The notes under the pieces were generated by a model. That model made no database searches. It worked only from the letters and a program-made list of their open reading frames with translations, and had not been told where the DNA came from. A DNA stretch of 22,244 nt from positions 1 to 22,244 of the forward strand of contig JBJSXF010000200.1 of the NCBI GenBank assembly GCA_046086225.1. Direction: 5' to 3'. Below, piece after piece: positions 1 to 8,326 of the stretch. Positions within the stretch are counted from its first letter, which is position 1. Every line of letters begins with the position of its first letter. Both the position numbers and the translations under genes were made by a program. Origin of the DNA: JBJSXF01 sp046086225. Lineage in GTDB: Bacteria > Actinomycetota > Acidimicrobiia > IMCC26256 > PALSA-610.

Positions 1-69
1 CGCCACCAGGCCGACCTCGCCGACACCGTGCGGGCGAAGGACGCCCGGGTGCGCGGCGCAGCCGACTGA
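1..69 (+). CDS. C-terminal tail of an unidentified protein (partial, 5' end outside window)
   Basis: Frame 1 is open from the first base to TGA at 67-69 and gives 22 residues ending in RVRGAAD. All but one of the codons end in G or C, which is the third-position bias of the real genes here, so I read it as the end of a coding region. The residues (RHQADLADTVRAKDAR...) look like a charged helical C-terminus and no family can be named. It converges on the ABC permease gene, whose stop lies 3 bp away, so there is no room for a separate terminator between them. Confidence 0.55.
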   Translation, partial: RHQADLADTVRAKDARVRGAAD

Positions 70-72
70 CCG

Positions 73-2634
73 CTACTCGGCCGCGATCGCCCGGAGCACG
101 TCGATCCGGGCGGCCCGCCGAGCCGGGAGGATCGCGGCCCCGACGCTCGCCACCGCGAGCACCACCACGACCGACAGCAGCTGGCCCGGCGCGATGGCGA
201 AGGTGGTGAAGCCCTCGTCCCGCAGGGCCCGCACGACGCTCCAACCGAAGAGGAGGCCGATCGCGAGGCCGAGAAACGCCCCGAGCAACGCGATGATGAC
301 CGACTCCCAGCGGACCGCCGAGCGCACCTGGGCGCGCGACATGCCGACGGCCCGGAGCAGACCGAGTTCGTGGATGCGCTCGTAGATCGAGAGCGCGAGC
401 GTGTTGGCGATGCCGATGAGGGCGATGATGAGCGCCATCAGCAAGAGGGCGTAGACGATCCGCACGAGTTGGTCGACCTGGGCTTCCTGCTCGGCCCGGT
501 ACTCGGCGTTGTTGCGCAGCGTCACCGACGGGTAGTCGACGAGGAGCCCCTCGATCGCGGCTCGACCCGCGTCGACGGACGCACCCGGCTTCAACTTGGT
601 GAAGATGAAGGTGTCGACCTGCTGGACGAAGTTGCGGTCCCAGCTCCCGAGGGTGATGAAGTAATCACCGAAGGTCGTCTCCGAGAACACGAACTGCACG
701 CGGACCGGCTGGACGCCGCTCGCCACGAACTCCACCGGAACCCGGTCGCCGACCGACCAGCCGAACTCCTCGGCCTTGCGTTCCGACACCCCGATCCCCG
801 TATCGGTGAGATCGGCAAACGAGCCGTCGACGTCACCGAGATCGAGGACCGTCTGCGCGGCGACCGGGTCAATGGCGTTCACGAACGTGGACTTGCCCTC
901 GATCGACGCGATGCCGAACCGCAGCCCCGACGAGGCCCCCACCTCGGGGAGCGCGGCCACCTCGGCCGCGAGGGCCGGGCTGATCGGACGGGGCGGACCG
1001 AAGCCGCTGCCGCCCGAGAGGATGAAGTCGGCCGAGAACTGATCCTCGAGCACCTGTCCGATCGACGCCTTCGTCGATGCCGCGAAGATCGTGATGAACC
1101 CGACGAGGGCGACGCCGATCAGTAGCGACGTGGCGGTCGTCGCGGTGCGCTTCGGGTTGCGGGCCGCGTTGTCGCGGGCCAGTCGGCCGGGCACGCCCCG
1201 GAGCCGGGGCAGGGGCCAGGCGAGGATGCGGGCGACCGGCCCGGCGAAGAGCGGGCCGAGCACGAACGTGCCGAGGAACACGAGCACCGCGCCGGTGCCC
1301 ACGAAGTTGATGGCGGAGTCGACGCCGCCGAAGAGGCCGGCGCCGAGGGCGACAAGCCCGCCGCCGAGCCCGAGGAGGCCGATCGCGAGCCGCACGGCCG
1401 GATGGGAGCGGGTCTCGATCGCCGTGGCCCGGAGCGCGGCGATCGGCGGGATCCGCGAGGCGTGGCGGGCGGGCACGACCGCCGAGGCCACGGTGATGAT
1501 CGATCCGGCGATCAGCCCGGTCACGATGGCCGAGGACGGGACGACGAGGCCGGCCCCGGGGAGCTCGAAGCCGATGAGGCCGAGGAGCGCACGGAGTCCG
1601 ACCGAAAGAGCGACCCCCACCGCCACCCCGGCAGCCGAGGCCAGCACCCCGACGACCACCGACTCGCCGAAGACCTGACCGAGCACCTGACGCCGGCTCG
1701 CGCCGAGAGCCCGGAGGAGCGCCATCTCACGACTGCGCTGCGCGACCACGATCGAGAAGGTGTTGTAGATGATGAAGGCGCCGACGGCCAGCGCGACCGC
1801 GGCGAATACGCCGAGAGCGATGTCGATGAAGCCCAGCGCGTTACGCAGCTCCTGCTGGCTCTCCTCGGTGATCTGATCGCCGGTGACCACCTCGACCTCG
1901 GTTCGGTCCGCTCCTCGCGCCAGCGCGGCGGCGATGTCGTCGCGGAGTCGATCCTCGTCGACTCCGGGCCGGGCCGCGGCGACGATGAGCCCGAACTCGC
2001 CGATCGAGTTGTTGACCCGTTGCGCTTCCGCCGTGGTGAAGAGCACCGCCGAGGCGCCGGCCAGGCTGTCGGCCCGGCCGAAGGCGGCTGTGCCGACGAG
2101 CGTGTACTGCTTCGAGCCGATCGCGGTAAGCACCCGCACCCGGTCGCCGACCTGGACCTCGCCCCGGCGCACGGTGCGCCGGTCGACGACGACCTCGTCG
2201 GCGGTGCGGGGTGCCCGACCCCGGTCGATGGTCCACGGATTGAGCTTCGGGGGCAGCCACCCGATGCCGAAGGTCGGTCCGGCCGCGGTGACCGCCCGGC
2301 CGTCGCGCCCGACGAGCTGGGCGTAGCTGTTGCCCTGGTTCACCGCCCCGGCCGCCTGCGCGACCCCCGGCACCGACCGCACCTCGCCCAGCAGCGACTC
2401 GGGAATGTTCGGACGCTCGCTCCCACCGAAGTCGCTCTTCAGCACCTCGGGGGCCCGCACCACCGCATCGGTGCCCGCGTAGATGTCGGCGAAGAGCTCC
2501 TCGAACGTCTGCTGGAGCGTGGCCGTGAAGATCGAGGTGCCCGACATGAACGCCACACCGAGGATGACGGCCAAGGCGGTCATGGCGAACCGGACGCGAT
2601 TCGCGACGAGTCCCCTCCGGATGACCTTCCCCAT
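73..2634 (-). CDS. ABC transporter permease, MacB/FtsX type with duplicated FtsX module
   Basis: This 853-residue integral membrane protein is the permease of an ABC exporter or mechanotransmission complex and partners the ATPase encoded 5 bp upstream. The layout is a first membrane helix at about 16-36, an extracytoplasmic MacB-like region to about 255, and a first FtsX module with three helices at about 268-395. More helices follow at about 410-475 and 490-515, then a second extracytoplasmic region and a second FtsX module at about 725-850. Both modules carry the coupling-helix signature (SREMALLRALGASRRQV and IHELGLLRAVGMSRAQV). The two modules in one chain and the length of about 850 residues are typical of actinobacterial FtsX-like permeases. 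The ATG start directly follows the ATPase stop. The substrate cannot be read from the sequence; lipoprotein or peptide export, or control of cell-wall hydrolases, are the usual options. The lgt and Rpf-like neighbours fit an envelope role, which is inference. Confidence 0.93.
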   Translation of the reverse strand: MGKVIRRGLVANRVRFAMTALAVILGVAFMSGTSIFTATLQQTFEELFADIYAGTDAVVRAPEVLKSDFGGSERPNIPESLLGEVRSVPGVAQAAGAVNQGNSYAQLVGRDGRAVTAAGPTFGIGWLPPKLNPWTIDRGRAPRTADEVVVDRRTVRRGEVQVGDRVRVLTAIGSKQYTLVGTAAFGRADSLAGASAVLFTTAEAQRVNNSIGEFGLIVAAARPGVDEDRLRDDIAAALARGADRTEVEVVTGDQITEESQQELRNALGFIDIALGVFAAVALAVGAFIIYNTFSIVVAQRSREMALLRALGASRRQVLGQVFGESVVVGVLASAAGVAVGVALSVGLRALLGLIGFELPGAGLVVPSSAIVTGLIAGSIITVASAVVPARHASRIPPIAALRATAIETRSHPAVRLAIGLLGLGGGLVALGAGLFGGVDSAINFVGTGAVLVFLGTFVLGPLFAGPVARILAWPLPRLRGVPGRLARDNAARNPKRTATTATSLLIGVALVGFITIFAASTKASIGQVLEDQFSADFILSGGSGFGPPRPISPALAAEVAALPEVGASSGLRFGIASIEGKSTFVNAIDPVAAQTVLDLGDVDGSFADLTDTGIGVSERKAEEFGWSVGDRVPVEFVASGVQPVRVQFVFSETTFGDYFITLGSWDRNFVQQVDTFIFTKLKPGASVDAGRAAIEGLLVDYPSVTLRNNAEYRAEQEAQVDQLVRIVYALLLMALIIALIGIANTLALSIYERIHELGLLRAVGMSRAQVRSAVRWESVIIALLGAFLGLAIGLLFGWSVVRALRDEGFTTFAIAPGQLLSVVVVLAVASVGAAILPARRAARIDVLRAIAAE

Positions 2635-2639
2635 GCCGG

Positions 2640-3389
<750 letters not shown>

Positions 3390-3398
3390 GACCTCACC

Positions 3399-4250
3399 CT
3401 AGGGATCGACCGGCGTCGACGCCGGGTCGGACGCCCCCGGTCCGGCGTCCGGTTCGCTCGCCGCGGGACGGGGACGCCGACCGAGGATCACGAAGGCCGT
3501 CGTACCCACGATGCACAGCACGATCGTGAGCAAGAGGTTGAACCGGATCCCGAGCAGCCGGGTGGCGTCGTCGATCCGCAGGGCCTCGAAGCCGATCCGA
3601 CCGAACGTGTAGAGGGCGACGTACGCCGCGAAGGTCTGGCCGGGTCGGAACCGGAACCGGCGCTCACCCCAGACGAGCAGTCCGAAGACGAGCAGGCACC
3701 ACAGCGACTCGTAGAGGAAGGTCGGCTGGAACGTCTCGTACTGCCCGTACCCCGCCGGTCGGTGCGCCGGATCGATCTCCACCGCCCAGGGCAGCGTGCT
3801 CGGTCGCCCGAAGAGCTCCTGGTTGAACCAGTTCCCCCAACGTCCGATCGCCTGGGCGAGCACCACCCCGGGCGCCGCGGCGTCGAGCAGGTCGGCGACC
3901 GGAAGTGCCCGCCGCCGGGCGAGCACGACCGCGACGACTGCCCCGCCGGCGACCGCACCCCAGATCGAGAGCCCGCCTTCCCAGATCCGGATCGCGCCGG
4001 CGAACCCGTTCGCGGCCCAGTCGTAGCCGGTGAAGAGGTGGTAGACGCGGGCGCCGACGATGCCGCCGAGGACGATCGGCACGACGAGCCGACCGAAGTC
4101 GGCGGCGTCGTGGCCCCGGGCGACCCAGCGCCGCTCGGCCACCGTCGCTGCCACGAGGATGCCGATGGCCAGCATGAGCCCGTAGGCGTGGAGCGGTACC
4201 GGCCCGACGTGCAGCACGCCCGAGCGGGGGCTCGGGATGGAGGCGATCAC
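3399..4250 (-). CDS. lgt: Prolipoprotein diacylglyceryl transferase
   Basis: Lgt moves a diacylglyceryl group from phosphatidylglycerol to the lipobox cysteine of prelipoproteins, the first step of lipoprotein maturation in the cytoplasmic membrane. The 283-residue protein has about seven membrane segments and the Lgt signature GRWGNWFNQE at 136-145. It also has the N-terminal HAYGL motif (21-25), the ARVYHL stretch (67-72), and the C-terminal FGRIGFEALRID segment. The loop reads EGGLSIWGA, the form common in Actinomycetota, rather than the GGL-x-x-HG of proteobacteria. The cytoplasmic C-terminus (about 255-283) is a Pro/Ala/Asp-rich tail. The start is GTG and overlaps the kinase stop as GTGA, which suggests translational coupling. 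Substrates are present nearby: the thermonuclease and Abhydrolase_10-type proteins of this window have lipoprotein-like signal peptides. Confidence 0.97.
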   Translation of the reverse strand: MIASIPSPRSGVLHVGPVPLHAYGLMLAIGILVAATVAERRWVARGHDAADFGRLVVPIVLGGIVGARVYHLFTGYDWAANGFAGAIRIWEGGLSIWGAVAGGAVVAVVLARRRALPVADLLDAAAPGVVLAQAIGRWGNWFNQELFGRPSTLPWAVEIDPAHRPAGYGQYETFQPTFLYESLWCLLVFGLLVWGERRFRFRPGQTFAAYVALYTFGRIGFEALRIDDATRLLGIRFNLLLTIVLCIVGTTAFVILGRRPRPAASEPDAGPGASDPASTPVDP

Positions 4251-5845
4251 GACCCCGACGGCGGGCCGCCCCGGCGCTCCTCGAGTCGCCGCCGGACGGT
4301 GTCCCGTCGCTCCTGGACATCACGGTAGGTGAGGCGCTCGACGTCGGGGACGCCCATCGCCGCCTTCACCGCCTCGATGTCGAGCGGACCGAGGGCGTCG
4401 AGTCCGAGTTCGGCCGCGAATCGGGCACCGTGCCGCTCGGCGATCTCGAGGTGCACCTTCTCGATCTCGCCGATGATGTCGAGATCGGGCGCGAACCGGG
4501 CGATCGTCCCGTCGAGGAACATGAGGTTCTTCACGAAGAGCATGAGCTCCTTCGGAGCCCGGGCGCCGTAGCCGAGGAGCTTCTTCGTGAGGTCCTGCAG
4601 CTCGTGGACGAGCTCGTCGGCCGACATCGCGGTCGGGTCCATCGTGCGGTCGAGCTGCAGATCGGTGAAGACCTGCCGCAGATCGGTGTCGGGCGGGAAC
4701 GCTCCGAGGTCGCGCAGCGCGGCGAGCTGCCCCATCGTGTTGCCGGTCGTTCCCGCCACGAGGAGCATGAGGAAGGCGAGTCGCTGGGCTTCGTCGAGCC
4801 GACCGGTGATCCCGAAGTCCATGACCACGATGCGACCGTCGGGGCGCACCATCAGGTTGCCGCCGTGCAGGTCGCCGTGGAAGACGCCGAAGACCATCGC
4901 GCCCTCCATGAAGGCGACGAGCGAGGCGTGCAGCACGGCCTCGGTGTCGACCCCGGCCGCATGCATCGACGCCACGTCGTCCCACGGGATGCCGTCGAGC
5001 CGTTCCATCACGAGCACCCGTCGGGTCACGAGCTCGGGGTGGGGCCGGGGGACGACGGTGGAGCGCTCGCCGGTCTCGGCGAGCACGGCGGCGACGTCGA
5101 GCATGCTGTCGGCCTCGAGCCGGAAGTCAAGCTCCTCGACGATCGTCTCCGCGAAGAGCTCGATGAGGGCCGGCGGGTTGGCGAGCGCGGCGACCGGGAT
5201 GCGGCCGACGAGGAACGGGGCGAGCCAGGAGAGCGCTGCGATGTCGGAGCGGACGAGCTCGGCGATGCCGGGGCGCTGCACCTTCACCACCACGGGCTCA
5301 CCCGAGCGGAGCCGGGCCCCGTGCACCTGGGCGATCGACGCCGCCGCGATCGGCTCCCGATCGAACTCGGCGAAGACCTCTTCCAGGGGACGTCCGAGCT
5401 CGGCCTCGACGACCCGCCGGACCTCAGTGAAGGGCTCGGCCGGGACGCGGTCGCGCAGCAGCTTGAACTCATCGACGAGTTCGGGCGGGAAGAGACCCTC
5501 GCCACCGCTCACGATCTGACCGAGCTTGATGTACGTGGGGCCGAGGTGACCGAACGCGATGCGGAGCCGGTGGGAGAGATCGCGCCGCGAGCCCTCCCGG
5601 CCCCGGGCCCGCACCGCCCAGATCGCGAGCGCGGTGCCGATCCGGGCGACGACGCGGAGCACCCGGCCGATCGGCGGCACCCGCCGCCGGACGAGCCACT
5701 TCGGCACGCGGCCCCGGGCCTGGGCGCGCAGCGGCGCGATGTCGCGGCGCCAGGTAAGCGCCGCGGGGTCGATGACCCACGGGCCCTGATCGGTGAACGA
5801 GCCGACCGCGAGGTCTCCCACGGTCGGCTCGTCGCTGCGGCTCAC
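4247..5845 (-). CDS. ABC1/UbiB (AarF) family kinase-like protein
   Basis: This 532-residue protein belongs to the ABC1/ADCK/UbiB atypical kinase family, whose members support quinone biosynthesis and lipid homeostasis through ATPase activity. Family hallmarks are present in order: the KxGQ motif KLGQ (107-110), the Ala-rich loop AAASIAQVH (167-175) that replaces a Gly-rich loop, the lysine in VVVKVQRPG (K188), EELDFRLEA (238-246), the catalytic loop HGDLHGGN (323-330), and DFG (343-345). Unlike bacterial UbiB it lacks a clear C-terminal pair of membrane helices. The GTG start at 5845 was chosen because the family-like sequence begins soon after it; upstream lies a short overlapping reading frame (see the 15-bp repeat). 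UbiB itself serves ubiquinone, but actinobacteria use menaquinone, so a quinone or prenyl-lipid role is inferred. It is translationally coupled to lgt. Confidence 0.93.
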   Translation of the reverse strand: MSRSDEPTVGDLAVGSFTDQGPWVIDPAALTWRRDIAPLRAQARGRVPKWLVRRRVPPIGRVLRVVARIGTALAIWAVRARGREGSRRDLSHRLRIAFGHLGPTYIKLGQIVSGGEGLFPPELVDEFKLLRDRVPAEPFTEVRRVVEAELGRPLEEVFAEFDREPIAAASIAQVHGARLRSGEPVVVKVQRPGIAELVRSDIAALSWLAPFLVGRIPVAALANPPALIELFAETIVEELDFRLEADSMLDVAAVLAETGERSTVVPRPHPELVTRRVLVMERLDGIPWDDVASMHAAGVDTEAVLHASLVAFMEGAMVFGVFHGDLHGGNLMVRPDGRIVVMDFGITGRLDEAQRLAFLMLLVAGTTGNTMGQLAALRDLGAFPPDTDLRQVFTDLQLDRTMDPTAMSADELVHELQDLTKKLLGYGARAPKELMLFVKNLMFLDGTIARFAPDLDIIGEIEKVHLEIAERHGARFAAELGLDALGPLDIEAVKAAMGVPDVERLTYRDVQERRDTVRRRLEERRGGPPSGS

Positions 5846-5875
5846 GGCCGCACCATCATTTCGCTGCGGCTCACG
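5832..5875. repeat. 15-bp direct repeat duplicating the kinase-gene start, making a 10-codon upstream reading frame
   Basis: TCGCTGCGGCTCACG occurs at 5832-5846 and again at 5861-5875, 29 bp apart. On the minus strand each copy reads CGTGAGCCGCAGCGA and so contains a GTG start followed by AGC CGC AGC. The upstream copy opens a frame (5874 to 5842) encoding VSRSEMMVRP, whose TGA overlaps the GTG of the kinase gene as GTGA. The second copy is the kinase start itself. Confidence 0.6.
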
Positions 5876-5899
5876 ATCCCCACGTTAGGGAGCGGCTCC

Positions 5900-6619
5900 C
5901 TACATTCCCGAACAGCGGCCACCCCAGGGCGAGGTGCCCTGCCACTGGTAGAGGTCGTAGGCCAGGAAGTCCTGGTCGGCGGGCGCCGCCGCCGCCGGGT
6001 CGACTCCGACGAGATCGGGGCGTCCGGCGTGCCGGGCCGTGTTGTCCCAGGTCGACGGCAGGAACTGGTAGGCGCCGCGGTAAGTGCCACCCGGGCTGAC
6101 GGCCCGGTAGCCGCCGGCCGTGTCGGACTCGTGCGCCCGGGTGCACGCCAGGAACGGATGCTGCCCGAGATCGCTCGGGACGTTGGCGACCGGAACCGGA
6201 ACCGGCGCCGGGGCCGGCGCCGCGACCAACCGAGCCGGAGCGGGCGCCGGGGCGGGCTTCGGAACGGGCTTCGGAACGGGCTTCGGGCGGGGCTTCGCCA
6301 CCGGGAAGCGCACCGGGCGGGCCGGCTCGGTGCGGAAGTACCCGGCGTCACCGAAGGTGAAGAGGCGGGAACCCACGGCGCGGTATCCCGCCGGGACGTC
6401 GGTCGGGGTCACGGCCCCGCGAGCCGGGCTCGCGCCGACCGTCCGGGGTGCGGCGGCGGCGCCACCGGTCACCACGAGCATGCCGAGCACGACCGTGACG
6501 ATCGCGGCCCGACGGGCCACGCTCACCGGTGCGACGGTCGAGCCGGACTCGGTGACTTCGGAGTTGCTGACATCCGTCGGTACACCCGACGGACTCGTAC
6601 TGTGCGGCCTCCCGGCCAT
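5900..6619 (-). CDS. Rpf-like secreted transglycosylase
   Basis: This 239-residue exported protein ends in a resuscitation-promoting-factor/transglycosylase-like domain, expected to cleave peptidoglycan glycan strands outside the membrane. The domain covers about 153-239 and has the likely catalytic Glu (E164, in RAHESDTAGGYRAV), the GTYRGAYQF core and the STWDNTA segment. C159 and C236 frame the domain and could form a disulfide. N-terminal to it are a polar region, one hydrophobic signal or anchor segment at about 36-57 ending in an Ala-rich stretch, a short unknown region, and a low-complexity Lys/Pro/Ala linker (108-148) likely to span the cell wall. ATG at 6619 is preceded by a strong Shine-Dalgarno GAGGAGG at 7-nt spacing, which decides the start. 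The leader is unusually structured. The gene probably starts the transcript that runs into the kinase, lgt and ABC genes, 54 bp away. Confidence 0.88.
   Translation of the reverse strand: MAGRPHSTSPSGVPTDVSNSEVTESGSTVAPVSVARRAAIVTVVLGMLVVTGGAAAAPRTVGASPARGAVTPTDVPAGYRAVGSRLFTFGDAGYFRTEPARPVRFPVAKPRPKPVPKPVPKPAPAPAPARLVAAPAPAPVPVPVANVPSDLGQHPFLACTRAHESDTAGGYRAVSPGGTYRGAYQFLPSTWDNTARHAGRPDLVGVDPAAAAPADQDFLAYDLYQWQGTSPWGGRCSGM
6254..6301 (-). repeat. 12-bp tandem repeat encoding the Lys-Pro linker of the Rpf-like protein
   Basis: Four 12-bp units lie end to end at 6254, 6266, 6278 and 6290. The first two are identical (GGGCTTCGGAAC on the plus strand); the others differ in the last bases. On the coding strand they give K-P-x-P repeats. 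Such units can expand or contract by slippage and change linker length. Confidence 0.8.
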
Positions 6620-6763
6620 GGCAGAACCTCCTCGGTTCTCTCCGGTCGCAGACCGTCGGGGGGAGCGGTCCGAGGACGCCCGGCCGGTGCTGCGACCGGT
6701 GCGGGCGACGGAGACGACGGTAGGAGGGGCCCGGGTCGGAATCCCATGTGTGTGACCCGGTTG
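6620..6763 (-). promoter_or_regulatory. Structured 5' leader of the Rpf-like gene with competing stems around the Shine-Dalgarno
   Basis: Five perfect inverted repeats lie just upstream of the ATG. They are 6623-6628 with 6634-6639 (mRNA AGAACC-GAGGA-GGUUCU, Shine-Dalgarno in loop and 3' arm); 6629-6635 with 6670-6676 (7 bp, pairing over the Shine-Dalgarno); 6642-6651 with 6690-6699 (10 bp, CCGGTCGCAG/CTGCGACCGG); 6652-6658 with 6715-6721 (7 bp); and 6731-6737 with 6754-6760 (7 bp). The second, third and fourth cross one another, so they must be alternatives or pseudoknots. rpf-type genes of actinobacteria often carry ydaO (c-di-AMP) riboswitches, but I do not find that consensus here. Confidence 0.5.
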
Positions 6764-6919
6764 ACTGCGTCAAATAGTCCTTCAGAGCTATCTGTTGAAA
6801 TCGTCCTCGGCGGGTCGGGGCGCGGGATCGGGTCGAGGGACCTAGCGCGCCCGTGCCATTTTCCCCGCCGTCGGGAACGAATCGGACTTTTCGCCTGAGC
6901 CGTCCGACCCGCGCGACCC
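6761..6919 (-). promoter_or_regulatory. AT-rich promoter-like segment with a small palindrome upstream of the Rpf-like gene
   Basis: There is no gene between the dipeptidase stop (6920) and the Rpf-like start. The stretch 6768-6802 is about 40% GC against about 70% around it and is the only such dip here, as expected for a promoter. The perfect palindrome TTGAC-tgc-GTCAA sits at 6761-6773 and could be an operator or part of a -35 region. Minus-strand TTCAAC and TATTTG lie 17 nt apart but each matches the consensus only weakly. I see no clear factor-independent terminator for the dipeptidase gene in 6803-6919. Confidence 0.35.
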
Positions 6920-8326
6920 TCAGGCGCCCGACCCGGCCGCGATCTCGGCGAGGAGGTGCACCTCGGCGCGGATCAGGCTCGCCCAATCGCCGAGATGGAG
7001 GCTCTCGTCGGGGCCGTGAATGCGACTCGACGGATCCTCGGGACCCATGAGCAGCGCCGGCGCTCCCCCGAACGCGTCGGCGAACGGACCGACGAACGGA
7101 ATCGACCCACCCATCCCCATGAGCACCGGCTCCACGCCGAACCCCGCCCGCAGCGAGCGGCGCGCCGCATCGAAAGCGGGACCGGTCGGGTCGGTCTCCC
7201 ACGCCGGCGCGCCCGGATGGGTGACGAACTCCCACTCGAGCCCGTGCGGCACCCGCTCGGCGACATGCTCCCGGAGCGCGTCGACGACGATCTCGGGATC
7301 CTGACCGGGTCCGAGCCGGATCGACACCCGGGCCGACGCCGCGGCCAGGATCTGGTTCGACGACCCCCGGATCGGATGGGCGTCGAACCCGATCACCGTG
7401 ACCACGGGCCGCATCCACAGCCGCTCGTGCACGGTGGCCGTCGGGTCGCCCGCGAACCGGACCCCGGGCCGCAGCCCGAGGGTGCGGGCGAGTGCCTCGG
7501 GATCGTCGTCGAGTCCCGGGAGCGGCTCGCGCTCGCGCGGCGTCGCCGGCCGCAGCCCCGCCGTGGCCCCCGCGAACGCCGGATCGCCGTGCTCGTCGAC
7601 CAGCGAAGCGAGGATCCCGGCCAGCGCCATCACCGGATCGGGCACGATCCCCCCGACCAACCCCGAGTGCTGGGCCCCGTCGAGGGCCCGCACCGAGATG
7701 TCGGCCGCGGTGAGCCCCCGCAGGGAGTAGGTGAGACCGGGGATGCCGACCGCCCAGTTCGAGCAGTCGGCGAGGACGAGCACATCGGAGCGCAGCTCGT
7801 CGATATGGGCCGCCAGGAACTCGTGGAGGTGCGGGGACCCGACCTCCTCCTCCCCCTCGATCAGGATCCGGACGTTGCTCGGCACCCCACCGGTCGCCGC
7901 CAGCCAGGCCCCGACGGCGTGGGCGTGGGCCACCGCCCCGGCCTTGTCGTCGGCGGTCCCGCGCCCGTAGAGCCGTCCGTCGCGTTCGGTCGGCTCGAAG
8001 GGATCGGACGCCCAGTGCTCGAGCGGTCCGCTCGGCTGCACGTCGTGATGGGCGTAGAGGAGGACGGTCGGCGCGCCCGCCGGAGCGTGCAGCCAGTCGC
8101 CGACGACGAACGGCGGGGCATCCCCGACGGTGAGCAACCGCACGTGCTCGAGGCCGTGCGTCTCGAGGAGCGCCGCGGTCGCCTCCGCGCTCGCGTCGAC
8201 GTCACTCCGGTGCGCGGCTTCGGCCCCCACGCTCGGGATCCGCACGAGCGCCTCGAGCTCGGCCCGGGCCCGGGCGTGGGCCGCGTCGGCGAACGCGACC
8301 ACGTCGGCCGCGGTCCCGGCGCTCAC
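6920..8326 (-). CDS. M20 family metallo-dipeptidase
   Basis: This is a 468-residue zinc peptidase of the M20 family, of the type that includes carnosine and Xaa-dipeptide hydrolases; it is expected to be cytosolic with two zinc ions. The metal and catalytic residues are readable: LLYAHHDVQ (H94, D95), GRGTADDKAG with the bridging Asp (about 126-127), the catalytic EEE of IEGEEEVGSP (159-161), D187 in VLADCSN, and the C-terminal RIHGPDES histidine. The dimerisation-domain motif GSSNQILAAASARVSIRLGPGQ is present. I chose GTG at 8326 rather than the upstream ATG at 8377. It overlaps the SDR stop as GTGA, and GGGGGGA lies just upstream of it as a ribosome-binding site; the ATG would lie inside the SDR gene. 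It is the last gene of a thrB-SDR-peptidase run. The substrate is not predictable beyond di- or tripeptides. Confidence 0.93.
   Translation of the reverse strand: MSAGTAADVVAFADAAHARARAELEALVRIPSVGAEAAHRSDVDASAEATAALLETHGLEHVRLLTVGDAPPFVVGDWLHAPAGAPTVLLYAHHDVQPSGPLEHWASDPFEPTERDGRLYGRGTADDKAGAVAHAHAVGAWLAATGGVPSNVRILIEGEEEVGSPHLHEFLAAHIDELRSDVLVLADCSNWAVGIPGLTYSLRGLTAADISVRALDGAQHSGLVGGIVPDPVMALAGILASLVDEHGDPAFAGATAGLRPATPREREPLPGLDDDPEALARTLGLRPGVRFAGDPTATVHERLWMRPVVTVIGFDAHPIRGSSNQILAAASARVSIRLGPGQDPEIVVDALREHVAERVPHGLEWEFVTHPGAPAWETDPTGPAFDAARRSLRAGFGVEPVLMGMGGSIPFVGPFADAFGGAPALLMGPEDPSSRIHGPDESLHLGDWASLIRAEVHLLAEIAAGSGA

Noticed and set aside
6620..6763. ydaO (c-di-AMP) riboswitch upstream of the Rpf-like gene
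   Set aside because: I looked for the conserved GGGUGAA and AACCG-type core blocks and found no convincing match, so the leader is reported as structured but unassigned.
4430..6898. 822-codon plus-strand open frame over the kinase and Rpf-like genes
   Set aside because: Antisense shadow of the ABC1 kinase and Rpf-like coding regions with low-complexity His/Asp/Arg composition.
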